This document shows positions 46,349 to 54,727 of a stretch of 64,000 bases of DNA, piece by piece; the first letter of the stretch is position 1; each line of letters begins with the position of its first letter. The stretch is from assembly GCA_016795325.1 (NCBI GenBank), contig JAEUHY010000024.1, positions 1 to 64,000 of the forward strand, in the 5' to 3' direction. The DNA is from Planctomycetota bacterium (GTDB lineage Bacteria; Planctomycetota; UBA1135; GCA-002686595). A program made the translations under genes and the position numbers. A model generated the notes under the pieces. That model saw only the letters and a program-made list of their open reading frames with translations. It was not told the DNA's origin and did no database searches.

Positions 46349-49300
46349 TCAGCGCTCGCGCGGCGCGCGCGACTCGGACTCGCGGTCGAAGCTCGCGAGC
46401 GCGGCCTCGGCGACGGCCGAACGCGCCGCGAACGTCGCCGCGGCGTCGCGCGCGGCGCTCGCGGCCTCGAACGAACCCGCCGCGAGGGCAACCCGCGCGC
46501 GAGCCAGGTGCAAGGCTGCGCCCAGCCGCGCCACGCCGTCGACGCGCTCACGCGGCTCGAGCCCGCCGAACAGGCGCTCGAAGGTGCGCTCGCCGACGTT
46601 GCGCGTGCGGACCGCGTCGAACAGCTCGGCGGCGAAGTGCTCGCACGCGGCCCAGTCGGCCCGCTGTTCGGCGAGCGCGAGTTGGCGAAAGCGCAGCGCG
46701 AACAAGCGGTTCTCTCGCAACGTCCCGCGCGGTTCGCCGAGCAGGGCGACGTGCGCCGCTTCGAGCAGCGTCTGCGCTGAAGCGTCATCGCCTTCCTCGG
46801 CCGCGGCTGCGCCGAGCGCTTCGAGCGCGCTCGCGTCCCACGTGCGCCAGTGTTCGTCGCGCGTCAGCGCAGCGAGCAGACGACGTTCGCGCGCGAGCCT
46901 GCGACCGTAAGCCAGCTCCGGTCCGTAGCTGAACTCGACCCGCGGCTCGCTCTGCGCGTCGAAACGTTCGCGCAGATCCGCCGCCGCCTGGGTGTCCAGG
47001 CGCGCGCGCCACGCGGCCACGAGTCCGTCGTCGAACAGCGCCGCCTCCGCCGCGCGCCGGAACAGCTCCCCGAGCTCCGCCGCGCGCAGCTCGCTGTCGC
47101 CATCCGGCGGCGCAGCGCGCAGCGCCTCGATCCGCGCGCGCAACGCGGCGCGCGCTTCGTCGCCGCCGGCGGCGAGGTACGGCTTCCAGGCGCCGAGCGC
47201 GAGTTCGTGTTGCCTGTCGCGCGTGGCCTCGGCGAGCGTCTCGAGCAGCGGCGGTTCGAGGCGCGCCGCGACTTCGAGCGCGCGCAGACGCAGTTGCTGC
47301 TCGGCGCGTGGATCGAGCGCGAGCGCCGCGAGGAACGCGCGCGAAGGCTCGTCGCCGAGCACGCCCAACGCGTCGACGGTGCGCCCCTTGAGCTGCAGAT
47401 CGCTGGTCGCGAAGTCGCGCCGCAACCACTCTCCGGCCGCGGATTGTCCGGCGGCGGCGAGCGCCAGCGCAGCTTCGATCCGCAGCCGCGAGGGAACTTC
47501 CGCGGCGAGCCAACTTTCGAGTCGAGCTCGAGCCGACGAACGGCGGCCGAGGAGGGCCAGCGCGACCTTGCCGACTTCGTCGCTGCGGCCCGCGGCCCAC
47601 TGCGTCAGCTGCTCGAGCAAGCCTTCGCCGCCGTCGGGCGCGAGCTTCGCGTAGGTGCGCGCCAAGCCCGCCAAACGCAGTTCCGCGGCGCGGTCGACCG
47701 GCTCGGAGCTCCACTCGGAGCGCGCGCGTTCGATCCACTCCGCGAGCGACGTCGCGAGCTCCGCGTCAGGACCGAACGGCGCCGCGAGTTCGAGCGCCGT
47801 GCGCTGCGCGTCGCCGCCGAGCGCTCCCAAGCGCAACACGTCGCCGCGGAACGCCGCGAGCGGGCGCGAACGCGGCAAACGCGCGGCCAATTCGAGCTGT
47901 AGGTCTTCGTCGAAGCGCCGCCACGCGACGTGCAGTTCGTTGTCCCAGCGTGCAGCGTCGTCGACATCGCACAGCCCGATGAACGCGACCCAGGCGACGT
48001 CGAGCGAGGGATCCTGCAGCGCAACGCACAGCGCGTTTTCGAGCACGGGACTGCGGCGTGCGACAGCGGCCGCTCCGATCCAGTCGGTCACGGCGCGGCG
48101 CGTTTCGAGTTCGCGCGCGCTCGGGTCGAGCCAGGGTGCAAGTTGCGCCGGCGTCCAGTCGATCGCTCGGCCGCGCAAGCGTTCCCACAACTGCGCGCGG
48201 CGCGCTTCGTCGAAGCGTGGCGCGCGCAACGCGAGCGCGGCGAGTTCGCGCGGATCGAGCGCCTCGAGCGCAATCTCGAACAGCTCGTCGAAGCGCTCCT
48301 CCGACGGTGCGCCGGCGAGCCGTTCGCCCACCAGCGCCGCCAGGGGACCGCCGCGCGCCAGATCCTCTCGCGCGGCGCGCAAGAACATGCCGCGCAGCGC
48401 ACGTGCGTCGTCGGAACCGTCGAGCCAAGCCGCGAGCAGGCACGCGTCGTCACCCGCAGCGCCGGCGCGGATGCGCAGCGCCTCCAACGCGCCCCCGACC
48501 AACGTGCCTTCGGAACCCGAGTCCTCCTCGCGCACGGTTTGCGCTAGCGCGTCGAGCGCCGTATGCGGCAAACGCGCAGCTTCGAACACGAGCAGTGCTT
48601 CGAGCTGCGTAGAGCGCCCACCGGGTGCGGAGAGCGTGCGCCACAAATCCACGAGCGTGTGCGGCGGCGCCGCGCCGTCGGCGATCCGCAGCGCCAGAGC
48701 CGCGACTGCCGCAGCGCGCACGCGCGGATCGCTGTCGGCAGAGAGCTCCAGCAGCCAGTGCTCCGCCTCGTTCGCCCCGGAAAAGCGCAGCGCCCGCGCG
48801 CTCGCTTCGCGCAGCCGCGGCGAAGCGTGAGCGCTCGCCAAGGCGTTGGAATCCACCGCGGCCGCGGACGTCTCCGCCGGCCAACAGTCGGTGAGGCGCA
48901 CTCCGGTGCGCGTGCTGCACAGCGCTTCCATCTGCGCCAAGCGCACGTCCGCTCGCACGCTCGAATCCGACTGCCCGAGCAGGTAGGCGACCGCAACCTC
49001 CGCCGTCGATCGACGGAGCGCGGGCGACGACGAAGCGACGCGCGCCAACACCTCGAGCACGAAACGCTGGAGCTGCGGATCCTCGCTCTCGCGCGCTGCG
49101 AACAACGCTCCGGCGCGTGCTTCGAAGTCGGCCGCGTACTCGCGCACGCTCCACTCCCACTCCACCGGATCGGAGAACACCTCGGCGCGCAAGTGCGGCG
49201 GCGTTTCGCGCTCCTCGAGCGCGCGCTCCGCGCTTTCGGCGCTCGGCCGCGCGCGAGCAGAATCGCGCGCGTCCTCCTGCGCGCTCGGCGTCGCGCCCGA

Positions 49301-49636
49301 GACCGCGCCCGAGACCGCGCCCGATGCTGTGCCCGACGACTCGCTCGCTGTCGCGCTCGGTGACGGGCTCGATGACTCGCTCGACGCCGTGCTCGACGCC
49401 GCGCCCTGCTGGACACGCTCCGGCGCCTGCGCGCCGGAGTCGGCGCTCTGCAACGCCTGCTCGTCCGCAACCGTCACACCGGTCACCGGACAACGCGGAA
49501 CCGCCGGCGGCGCAAGATTCGGAACGGGACTCGTGCAGCCCACGAAGCCGCACACCAGGCTCGCCGCGCAGCACGCGCGCGCGAGGCTCAGGCCCAGACT
49601 CAAGCTTCGAGCCGTCGTTGCGCCTGCGGCAGCCAT
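46349..49636 (-). CDS. Large HEAT-repeat lipoprotein
   Basis: The 1095-residue protein starts at ATG 49636 with a lipoprotein signal (Cys after CGFVG). A Ser/Ala/Glu-rich low-complexity linker of about 100 residues includes SGAVSGAVSGA, encoded by a near-perfect 12-nt tandem repeat at about 49286-49325. From about 150 on it is an all-helical array with HEAT/ARM-like units (SDPRVRAAAVAALALRIADG, ASPRLREASARALRFSG). It ends in a helical tail with TPR-like spacing. It is probably a periplasmic or surface scaffold. Its first 37 bp overlap the end of nnrD, so it is likely translated from the same mRNA. Confidence 0.85.
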   Translation of the reverse strand: MAAAGATTARSLSLGLSLARACCAASLVCGFVGCTSPVPNLAPPAVPRCPVTGVTVADEQALQSADSGAQAPERVQQGAASSTASSESSSPSPSATASESSGTASGAVSGAVSGATPSAQEDARDSARARPSAESAERALEERETPPHLRAEVFSDPVEWEWSVREYAADFEARAGALFAARESEDPQLQRFVLEVLARVASSSPALRRSTAEVAVAYLLGQSDSSVRADVRLAQMEALCSTRTGVRLTDCWPAETSAAAVDSNALASAHASPRLREASARALRFSGANEAEHWLLELSADSDPRVRAAAVAALALRIADGAAPPHTLVDLWRTLSAPGGRSTQLEALLVFEAARLPHTALDALAQTVREEDSGSEGTLVGGALEALRIRAGAAGDDACLLAAWLDGSDDARALRGMFLRAAREDLARGGPLAALVGERLAGAPSEERFDELFEIALEALDPRELAALALRAPRFDEARRAQLWERLRGRAIDWTPAQLAPWLDPSARELETRRAVTDWIGAAAVARRSPVLENALCVALQDPSLDVAWVAFIGLCDVDDAARWDNELHVAWRRFDEDLQLELAARLPRSRPLAAFRGDVLRLGALGGDAQRTALELAAPFGPDAELATSLAEWIERARSEWSSEPVDRAAELRLAGLARTYAKLAPDGGEGLLEQLTQWAAGRSDEVGKVALALLGRRSSARARLESWLAAEVPSRLRIEAALALAAAGQSAAGEWLRRDFATSDLQLKGRTVDALGVLGDEPSRAFLAALALDPRAEQQLRLRALEVAARLEPPLLETLAEATRDRQHELALGAWKPYLAAGGDEARAALRARIEALRAAPPDGDSELRAAELGELFRRAAEAALFDDGLVAAWRARLDTQAAADLRERFDAQSEPRVEFSYGPELAYGRRLARERRLLAALTRDEHWRTWDASALEALGAAAAEEGDDASAQTLLEAAHVALLGEPRGTLRENRLFALRFRQLALAEQRADWAACEHFAAELFDAVRTRNVGERTFERLFGGLEPRERVDGVARLGAALHLARARVALAAGSFEAASAARDAAATFAARSAVAEAALASFDRESESRAPRER

Positions 49637-50472
49637 TGGATGAGGTCGGAAGCGACGAGCGCGCGTTTGCCCAGGTGCGCTGCGGCGAAATCACCCGCGA
49701 GTCCGTGCACGCGCACCGCCGCGCAGGCCGCGTCGAGCGCTGTCCACGCTTCGTGCTCGCCCGTCGCCGTCAGCGCCAAGTACGCGGCGAGGATTCCGGC
49801 GAGCACGTCGCCCGCTCCGGCGGTCGCCATGCCGCTGTTGCCGGTGTCGTTCACGTAGACACGTGAACCGTCGGTCACGACCGTGCGCGCGCCCTTGAGG
49901 CACACGATCGCGCGGCTGCGCTGTGCGAGTTCGCGCGCCGCGGCCTCGCGCTCAGCGGCGCTGCGTCCGATCGCGCGTCCGAGCAAACGCGCAGCTTCTC
50001 CCGGGTGCGGAGTGAGCACCGTCGGCGAGCGGCGTGCGGCGACGCGCTCCGGCGCTGCAGCGAGCGCGTTGAGCGCACCGGCGTCGAGCACGAGCCCAAA
50101 CGCGAGCGGTGCGTTGAGCAGCGCCTGCAGCAGCGCTTCGGCGCGTTCCGCTGGCGCGAGCCCGCAGCCGACGACGGCCGCGTGCAGTTCGAGCGCGGCG
50201 AGCTTGAACGACACGTCGTGCGCGTGCTCGAGTTCGAACAGCACGGCCTCTGGCGCAGACAGCGGCACGAGGTGCTCGAGGCGATCCGCGCTCGAGCAGG
50301 CGACGTGCACGAGGCCGGCGCCGGCACGCTGCGCGGCGCGCGCGACGAGCAACGCAGCGCCGGGCATCCAGCGGCTTCCGCAGACGACGCCGACGCGCCC
50401 GGCCTGGCCCTTGTGCGCGTCCTCCGCCAGCTGGGGCGGAACGAGCGCACGTTGCTCCTCGCGCGGCGTCAT
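49600..50472 (-). CDS. nnrD: ADP-dependent NAD(P)H-hydrate dehydratase
   Basis: The ATG at 50472 overlaps the asparaginase stop as ATGA and gives 290 residues. The enzyme repairs hydrated NADH and NADPH. Family marks are KGQAGRVGVVCGS near the N-terminus, ALLVARAAQRAGAGLVHVA, VLTPHPGEAARLLG and the ribokinase-like active site NSGMATAGAGDVLAGI. The NnrE epimerase domain is absent, so this is the stand-alone dehydratase. The large upstream extension of the frame belongs to the asparaginase region in another frame. Confidence 0.93.
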   Translation of the reverse strand: MTPREEQRALVPPQLAEDAHKGQAGRVGVVCGSRWMPGAALLVARAAQRAGAGLVHVACSSADRLEHLVPLSAPEAVLFELEHAHDVSFKLAALELHAAVVGCGLAPAERAEALLQALLNAPLAFGLVLDAGALNALAAAPERVAARRSPTVLTPHPGEAARLLGRAIGRSAAEREAAARELAQRSRAIVCLKGARTVVTDGSRVYVNDTGNSGMATAGAGDVLAGILAAYLALTATGEHEAWTALDAACAAVRVHGLAGDFAAAHLGKRALVASDLIQWLPQAQRRLEA

Positions 50473-51533
50473 GCGCGCACCACTTCGAGCCGGCCGACCT
50501 CGAGCCCGGCCCAGTTCTTCACCGGCCCCGCGCGCCAATCGCCGAGCGCGTCCGACTCGGCGCGCGACAGATGGCCCGTGCGCTCGAGCACGTCGATCAC
50601 CAGCGCGTTCATCGCGCGGTAAGCGCCGTCGTCGATCTTCACCGCTAGCCCGAGTCCGGCGCCGCGGATCCCGACCACGTACACCGCCTCGGTGCCGAGC
50701 TTGGGGAACAACCGGCCGCCGGTGACGCGCGCGAGGTCGCTGCACAGACTCTGCGTCGACGCGCCGATCAGGTCGGGGAAGCGCTCGACCGCGCGCGCGA
50801 GGCGCAGGCAGGCGAGTCTGCGCGGCTGCTCGAGGCCCTCGGGGTTGGCGACGCGGGCGAGCGCCGTCGCGAGGCGCACGAGCGGCAGGTGGAACGTCGG
50901 CGCGCTGCAGCCGTCCAGCCCCAAGTGCAGTTCGTGTTCGCGCACGCCGCTCATCTGGGCCACCGCCGCACGCACGAGCAGCTGACCGGGCGAATGCGGG
51001 TCGAGGTAGCGCTCGACATCGGCGCCAAGGTGCCGGGCGAGGGCCAGGAACCCCGTGTGTTTGCCGGAGCAGTTGTTGTGCGCCGCGGTCGGCCGCTCTC
51101 CGGCGAGCAGCAGCTCCCGCCGCGCCTTGGAGTTCATCGGCGCCTGCGAGCCGCACTGCAAGTTGTCCACGCGCAAGCCGTGCCGCTCGAGCAGCGCCAG
51201 TACGCGTTGCACGTGCATCGGTTCGGCGTGGTGCGAGGCGAGCGCGAGCGCCAATTCGTCGTCGCTCCAGCCGAATCGCTCCGCCGCACCGCTCTCGAGC
51301 AGCGGCAACGCTTGCAACGATTTGGTCGCGCTGCGCGGGAAGACCGCCTGGTTCCAATCGCCCTCGCCGTCGACCACCGCCCCGGAGGTATCGGCCAGAA
51401 CCCACGCGCCCCGGTGCTGGGACTCGATGTAGTTCGCACGCCAAAGTCGCGCGACGACGGGCTGTTCGGCCCAGTGCTGCTCGCTCGGAGCGGACGGGCG
51501 GGCGGCGTGCGGAGCAGGGTCGGCGGTGTGCAT
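50469..51533 (-). CDS. Asparaginase of the pfam06089 (Rhizobium etli type II) family
   Basis: The ATG at 51533 gives 354 residues; a GTG at 51554 would add seven. The family marks are RSATKSLQALPLLESG, the HNNCSGKHTGFL block, MNSKAR and DGCSAPTFHLPL. These enzymes are unrelated to E. coli AnsA/AnsB and resemble beta-lactamase-like serine hydrolases in the SxxK spacing (SATK). It should convert asparagine to aspartate and ammonia. It forms an overlapping unit with nnrD and the HEAT lipoprotein gene. Confidence 0.88.
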   Translation of the reverse strand: MHTADPAPHAARPSAPSEQHWAEQPVVARLWRANYIESQHRGAWVLADTSGAVVDGEGDWNQAVFPRSATKSLQALPLLESGAAERFGWSDDELALALASHHAEPMHVQRVLALLERHGLRVDNLQCGSQAPMNSKARRELLLAGERPTAAHNNCSGKHTGFLALARHLGADVERYLDPHSPGQLLVRAAVAQMSGVREHELHLGLDGCSAPTFHLPLVRLATALARVANPEGLEQPRRLACLRLARAVERFPDLIGASTQSLCSDLARVTGGRLFPKLGTEAVYVVGIRGAGLGLAVKIDDGAYRAMNALVIDVLERTGHLSRAESDALGDWRAGPVKNWAGLEVGRLEVVRA

Positions 51534-51619
51534 CGTGGCGCTGAGGAGTTCCACGCATTCTACGCGTGGGCCGCGCGCGGGTTGTCCCCGAGCGCGCGCG
51601 CCAGGACTACAATCCGCGC

Positions 51620-52132
51620 GTGATTCCCTTCGAGCAGGACCCCAGCGATCCGCGCCGCTCCTTGGGCGGCTCGAAGCGTGCGGCGCGCTTGGCGCGCGGC
51701 GGGGCCGACGACGCGCTGCTGCGCGAGCTCGAACAACGCAAGCAATCCGCGGGGTCCGTCACGCGCCGACGCTGGGTCGAGAACCTCGCCGGCTGGCTGA
51801 TCGGTCCGCTGCTGCTCAGCGTCACGCTCGCCGCCGTGCTGTTCATCCTGCGCGGCCCCGACGAGTTGTTCGGCTGGGCCTTCGGCGGCGTGCTCGCGCT
51901 GGGCCTCGCCTGGATCCTGATTTCGTCGCTCTTCCCGGGCAAAGCCGACCGGCGCTGCCCGCGCTGCGGCGTCGAAGCGCTCGAGCGCCTCGACCCGAAG
52001 ACGACACGCGGCCTGCGCTGCAGCGCCTGCGGCCTCGTCGACGCGCACTCCAGTTCGTTCCTGCTGGCGGAAGACGAAGGCGCGGTCATCGAGGACATCG
52101 CGCTGCGCGACCGCTCGCGCCGCCGCTTCTGA
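51620..52132 (+). CDS. Two-span membrane protein with zinc ribbon
   Basis: GTG 51620 (IPFEQDPSDPRR) is chosen because upstream codons look like intergenic sequence. The 170-residue protein has a charged N-terminus, two membrane spans (LIGPLLLSVTLAAVLFIL and FGWAFGGVLALGLAWILIS) and a C-terminal zinc ribbon with paired CPRCG and CSACG. Its last segment is acidic, then basic. I recognise no family; the design suggests a membrane-tethered nucleic-acid or protein-binding domain. Confidence 0.7.
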   Translation: MIPFEQDPSDPRRSLGGSKRAARLARGGADDALLRELEQRKQSAGSVTRRRWVENLAGWLIGPLLLSVTLAAVLFILRGPDELFGWAFGGVLALGLAWILISSLFPGKADRRCPRCGVEALERLDPKTTRGLRCSACGLVDAHSSSFLLAEDEGAVIEDIALRDRSRRRF

Positions 52133-52203
52133 GGGTGGCCGGAGGCGCCGCGCGGCGTCGGCGCACTTGAAGCCCGCGCGCGGATCGTCGACGCTCCACA
52201 GCC

Positions 52204-52740
52204 ATGGGGATGGAGAGTACGCCCGACGTGAAGCTGGTCGAGGTCGTCGTCGCACGCATCGTGCTGCGCGATTCGGCCCGGGGCCAACACGTCTACCTGC
52301 GCGAGCGCGACGGCACGCGCGGCTTCACGCTCGTGATCGGCACGTGGGAAGCGGAAGAGATCCGGCGCGTGCTGGCGCGTGAAGAGGCGCCGCGCCCGAT
52401 GACGCACCAACTCGCGCTCGCGCTCGTGCGCGCGCTCGGCGGACGTGTGGTGCGCTGCGACATCGTCGACTTCCGCGAGCACACCTTCTTCGCCCAGCTC
52501 GCCGTCGAGTCGCTCGACCGCAAGACGCTGGCGTTGATCGACTCGCGTCCCTCCGATGGCATCGCGATCGCACTGCGCGCCGGCGCTCCGGTGCGCGTCG
52601 CGGAGTTCGTGCTCGAACAAGTGCGCTCGGACACCACGGGTCCCGACCCGTTGCCCGGGCCGCCGCCGGCCGGGCCTGACGCGCCGCCCCAGTCGCCCAC
52701 CGACGAGCCGCCCGACGAGCGCGGTGGCGGCAAGAAGTAG
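52204..52740 (+). CDS. Bifunctional nuclease (BFN/DUF151) domain protein
   Basis: The 178-residue protein has the BFN core at about residues 8-140: LVIGTWEAEEIRRVL, MTHQLALALVRALGG, THTFFA-like strand EHTFFAQLAVE and the signature DSRPSDGIAIALRAGAPV. The last 35 residues are a Pro/Asp-rich disordered tail. BFN proteins were described in plants as nucleases and are widespread in bacteria with uncertain function. It follows the zinc-ribbon gene by 71 bp on the same strand. Confidence 0.92.
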   Translation: MGMESTPDVKLVEVVVARIVLRDSARGQHVYLRERDGTRGFTLVIGTWEAEEIRRVLAREEAPRPMTHQLALALVRALGGRVVRCDIVDFREHTFFAQLAVESLDRKTLALIDSRPSDGIAIALRAGAPVRVAEFVLEQVRSDTTGPDPLPGPPPAGPDAPPQSPTDEPPDERGGGKK

Positions 52741-52777
52741 TGGCGTGAAGTAGCGGCGCGAACGCGGACGGCGCGTG

Positions 52778-53275
52778 TCAGCCGCCCGCGGCGCCAGCGC
52801 TCACCGGCGCCGGCGTCGCGGACGAACAGCCGGGCTCTTCGCAGGGTTGAGCGGCGCTCGGCGCGGCTTTCGCATCCGACGCGGCCTTCGCATCGGCGTC
52901 CTTCGTGCTCTTGGTCTTGGCCGCCTTCGACGGCGTGCTCGCGATCGGCATGTACGGGTCGTAGGCGAGCGCGCCGAGCGCCACGTCGAACGGCCCCACG
53001 CCCACCCCGAAACCCGCGAGCCCGAGCTCGAGCCGCGCGATGCGCCAGAGCACGAACTCGAACACGGCGCCGCTGCTCGTCCCGTCGAACAGATCGAGCC
53101 GCACGACCTGCTTCTCGTCGCGCCAGCCGACGACCGCGTGTCCGTCCACGAGCCCATCCGCGCGCAGCCCGACCGGCGTCTCCTGCGACTGCACGCTCAC
53201 CACCGTGCACGAACTCGCGCCCAAGCCGGCCGCCAACAACACACCACCCAACCACCGCAGCGCCTGCACATTCAT
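52778..53275 (-). CDS. Small putative lipoprotein
   Basis: From ATG 53275 the 165-residue protein has a signal sequence with Cys near 23 (GLGASSCTVVS). The soluble part includes DGHAVVGWRDEKQVVRLDLF and FEFVLWRIARLELGLAGFGVG, a beta-rich stretch. A Lys/Ala-rich linker and a tail with CEEPGC follow. No family is recognised. The frame upstream of the ATG is shadow and runs antisense through the tRNA gene. Confidence 0.65.
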   Translation of the reverse strand: MNVQALRWLGGVLLAAGLGASSCTVVSVQSQETPVGLRADGLVDGHAVVGWRDEKQVVRLDLFDGTSSGAVFEFVLWRIARLELGLAGFGVGVGPFDVALGALAYDPYMPIASTPSKAAKTKSTKDADAKAASDAKAAPSAAQPCEEPGCSSATPAPVSAGAAGG

Positions 53276-53434
53276 CGTGATCCAAACTCCTTCGCGACTC
53301 TCCGTCCCGCGCGTCGAGGGAACACGCGCGGCTCCTGGAGGATCCACGAAGCTACAGCAGCCCGCGCCGTTCGTTGCGCCGGCCTCTGCAAGTCCGCCGT
53401 CGCCTCCGCGCTCGCTTGTTACCATGCGCCCCAC

Positions 53435-53522
53435 GGAGGCGTGGCAGAGCGGCCGATTGCAGCGGTTTTGAAAACCGCCAGGGGGCAACTCCTCGAGGGT
53501 TCGAATCCTTCCGCCTCCGCCA
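53435..53522 (+). tRNA. tRNA-Ser (anticodon UGA)
   Basis: The 88-nt cloverleaf has acceptor stem GGAGGCG (53435-53441) pairing with CGCCTCC (53512-53518), discriminator G and an encoded CCA at 53520-53522. The anticodon arm is GCGGT-TTTGAAA-ACCGC, giving anticodon TGA. A long variable arm and a T-arm with TTCGAAT follow, as expected for class II tRNA-Ser. It reads UCA and other UCN codons; it is not tRNA-Sec (anticodon UCA). Confidence 0.96.
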
Positions 53523-53616
53523 CACGGCAGGAAGTGGGCCCGTAAGTGAGGCCTGAAGTGGGCCAGGGCAGCGGCGAGCGAGAGAGGTGGCGCGCGCGGC
53601 GGGCTAGCATGCGGCG

Positions 53617-54714
53617 ATGAAGCGTGCGGTAGCAGCGGCGTGGGTTGGTTTCGTCCTGGCGGCGTGCGGGGCGGCGTGGAGCGAGGGCGCGCCCGCGGAG
53701 GGCGAGGCGACATTGGCAGCCGGCCCGGAGAGCGGAGCGGCGGCGGACGCACCGGCGCAGAAGAAGGAGCCGCAGACGGGTGACGGAAAGGCCGCCGACA
53801 AGGCTGACGAGACGTCAGTCGAGGGCGACGTGGACGCGAAGAAGGCGGCGGCGAAGTTGAAGGCGCCCGAGCGGGTGTTCTTCATCGGGCACAGCCTGAT
53901 CTCGGACGTGCCCGACATGGTCGGGTCGCTGTGCGCTGTGGCGCCGGTGGCGAAGTACTCGTTCAAGGAACAGTTCATTCCGGGCGCGCCGCTGCGTTGG
54001 CAGTGGGAGCAGGAACAGCGCGCCAAGGCGCCGGGTTATGTGTCGGACTTCGAGCCGCGCTTTCGCGGCGGGTACGACGTCGAACTCGCCAAGGGCGGCT
54101 GGGACGCGCTCGTGCTCGTCGAAGGCGTGCCGATCGGCGCGCGCGAGAACGAGGCGCTGACGATCGACTACTTGGAGCGCTTTGCGAACTTCGCGCGCAA
54201 GCACAACCCCGGCATCCGCGTCGTGTTCTACGAGCCGTGGCCGTGCATCCACAGCGGCACGCCGAAGGGTTGCTCGTACGACGAGAAGAGCCCGACGCGC
54301 GAGCTTGCGTGGCGCGAACGGCTCGAGGCCGACGGCGCGATGTGGAAGCGCATCGTCGACGGCGCCAGCGACAAGCTCGAGGGCGGCGGCGCGCGCATCG
54401 AGCTCGTGCCGGTGGCGCGCGCGCTCGGCCAGCTCGCCGACGCCGTCAAGGGCGGCGAACTCGAGGGGTTCACCAAGCTCGAGCAGTTCTTCGAGGACGA
54501 AGTCCACTTGAGCGCGTACGGCAAGTACTACGCGGCGCTCGTGGTCTGGTCGCACCTCTACCAGCGCTCGCCGATCGGTCGGCCGGTCGCCGTGAGCGAC
54601 CGCTGGAGCAACCCGTACTGGGACAACGCCAAGTTCAATCGCCTGGTTCCGGCGCCGAAGGTCGCCGTGGCCAAACGCATGCAGGAAATCGCCGCCAAGG
54701 CGCTCGGTTACTGA
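53617..54714 (+). CDS. SGNH-hydrolase-like lipoprotein (paralogue 2)
   Basis: The 365-residue protein begins with a lipobox signal (FVLAAC) and a low-complexity Ala/Glu/Lys linker to about residue 85. The core matches the protein at 29194-30327: VFFIGHSLIS, ALVLVEGVPIG, RVVFYEPWPCIH, AWRERLEADGAMWKRI, EDEVHLSAYGKYY and LYQRSPIGRP. GHS in block I and D-x-x-H in the last block fit the SGNH/GDSL fold. The substrate is unknown. It ends 13 bp from the convergent HEAT/VWA gene. Confidence 0.72.
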   Translation: MKRAVAAAWVGFVLAACGAAWSEGAPAEGEATLAAGPESGAAADAPAQKKEPQTGDGKAADKADETSVEGDVDAKKAAAKLKAPERVFFIGHSLISDVPDMVGSLCAVAPVAKYSFKEQFIPGAPLRWQWEQEQRAKAPGYVSDFEPRFRGGYDVELAKGGWDALVLVEGVPIGARENEALTIDYLERFANFARKHNPGIRVVFYEPWPCIHSGTPKGCSYDEKSPTRELAWRERLEADGAMWKRIVDGASDKLEGGGARIELVPVARALGQLADAVKGGELEGFTKLEQFFEDEVHLSAYGKYYAALVVWSHLYQRSPIGRPVAVSDRWSNPYWDNAKFNRLVPAPKVAVAKRMQEIAAKALGY

Positions 54715-54727
54715 CGCGCCAGCGCGC

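Noticed and set aside
49286..49330. CRISPR-like short repeats
   Set aside because: The units are 12 nt, contiguous and in frame within a coding low-complexity linker; there are no spacers or cas genes.
53435..53522. tRNA for selenocysteine
   Set aside because: The anticodon loop TTTGAAA gives anticodon UGA (Ser), the acceptor stem is 7 bp and the length is 88 nt; tRNA-Sec would have anticodon UCA and a longer acceptor arm.
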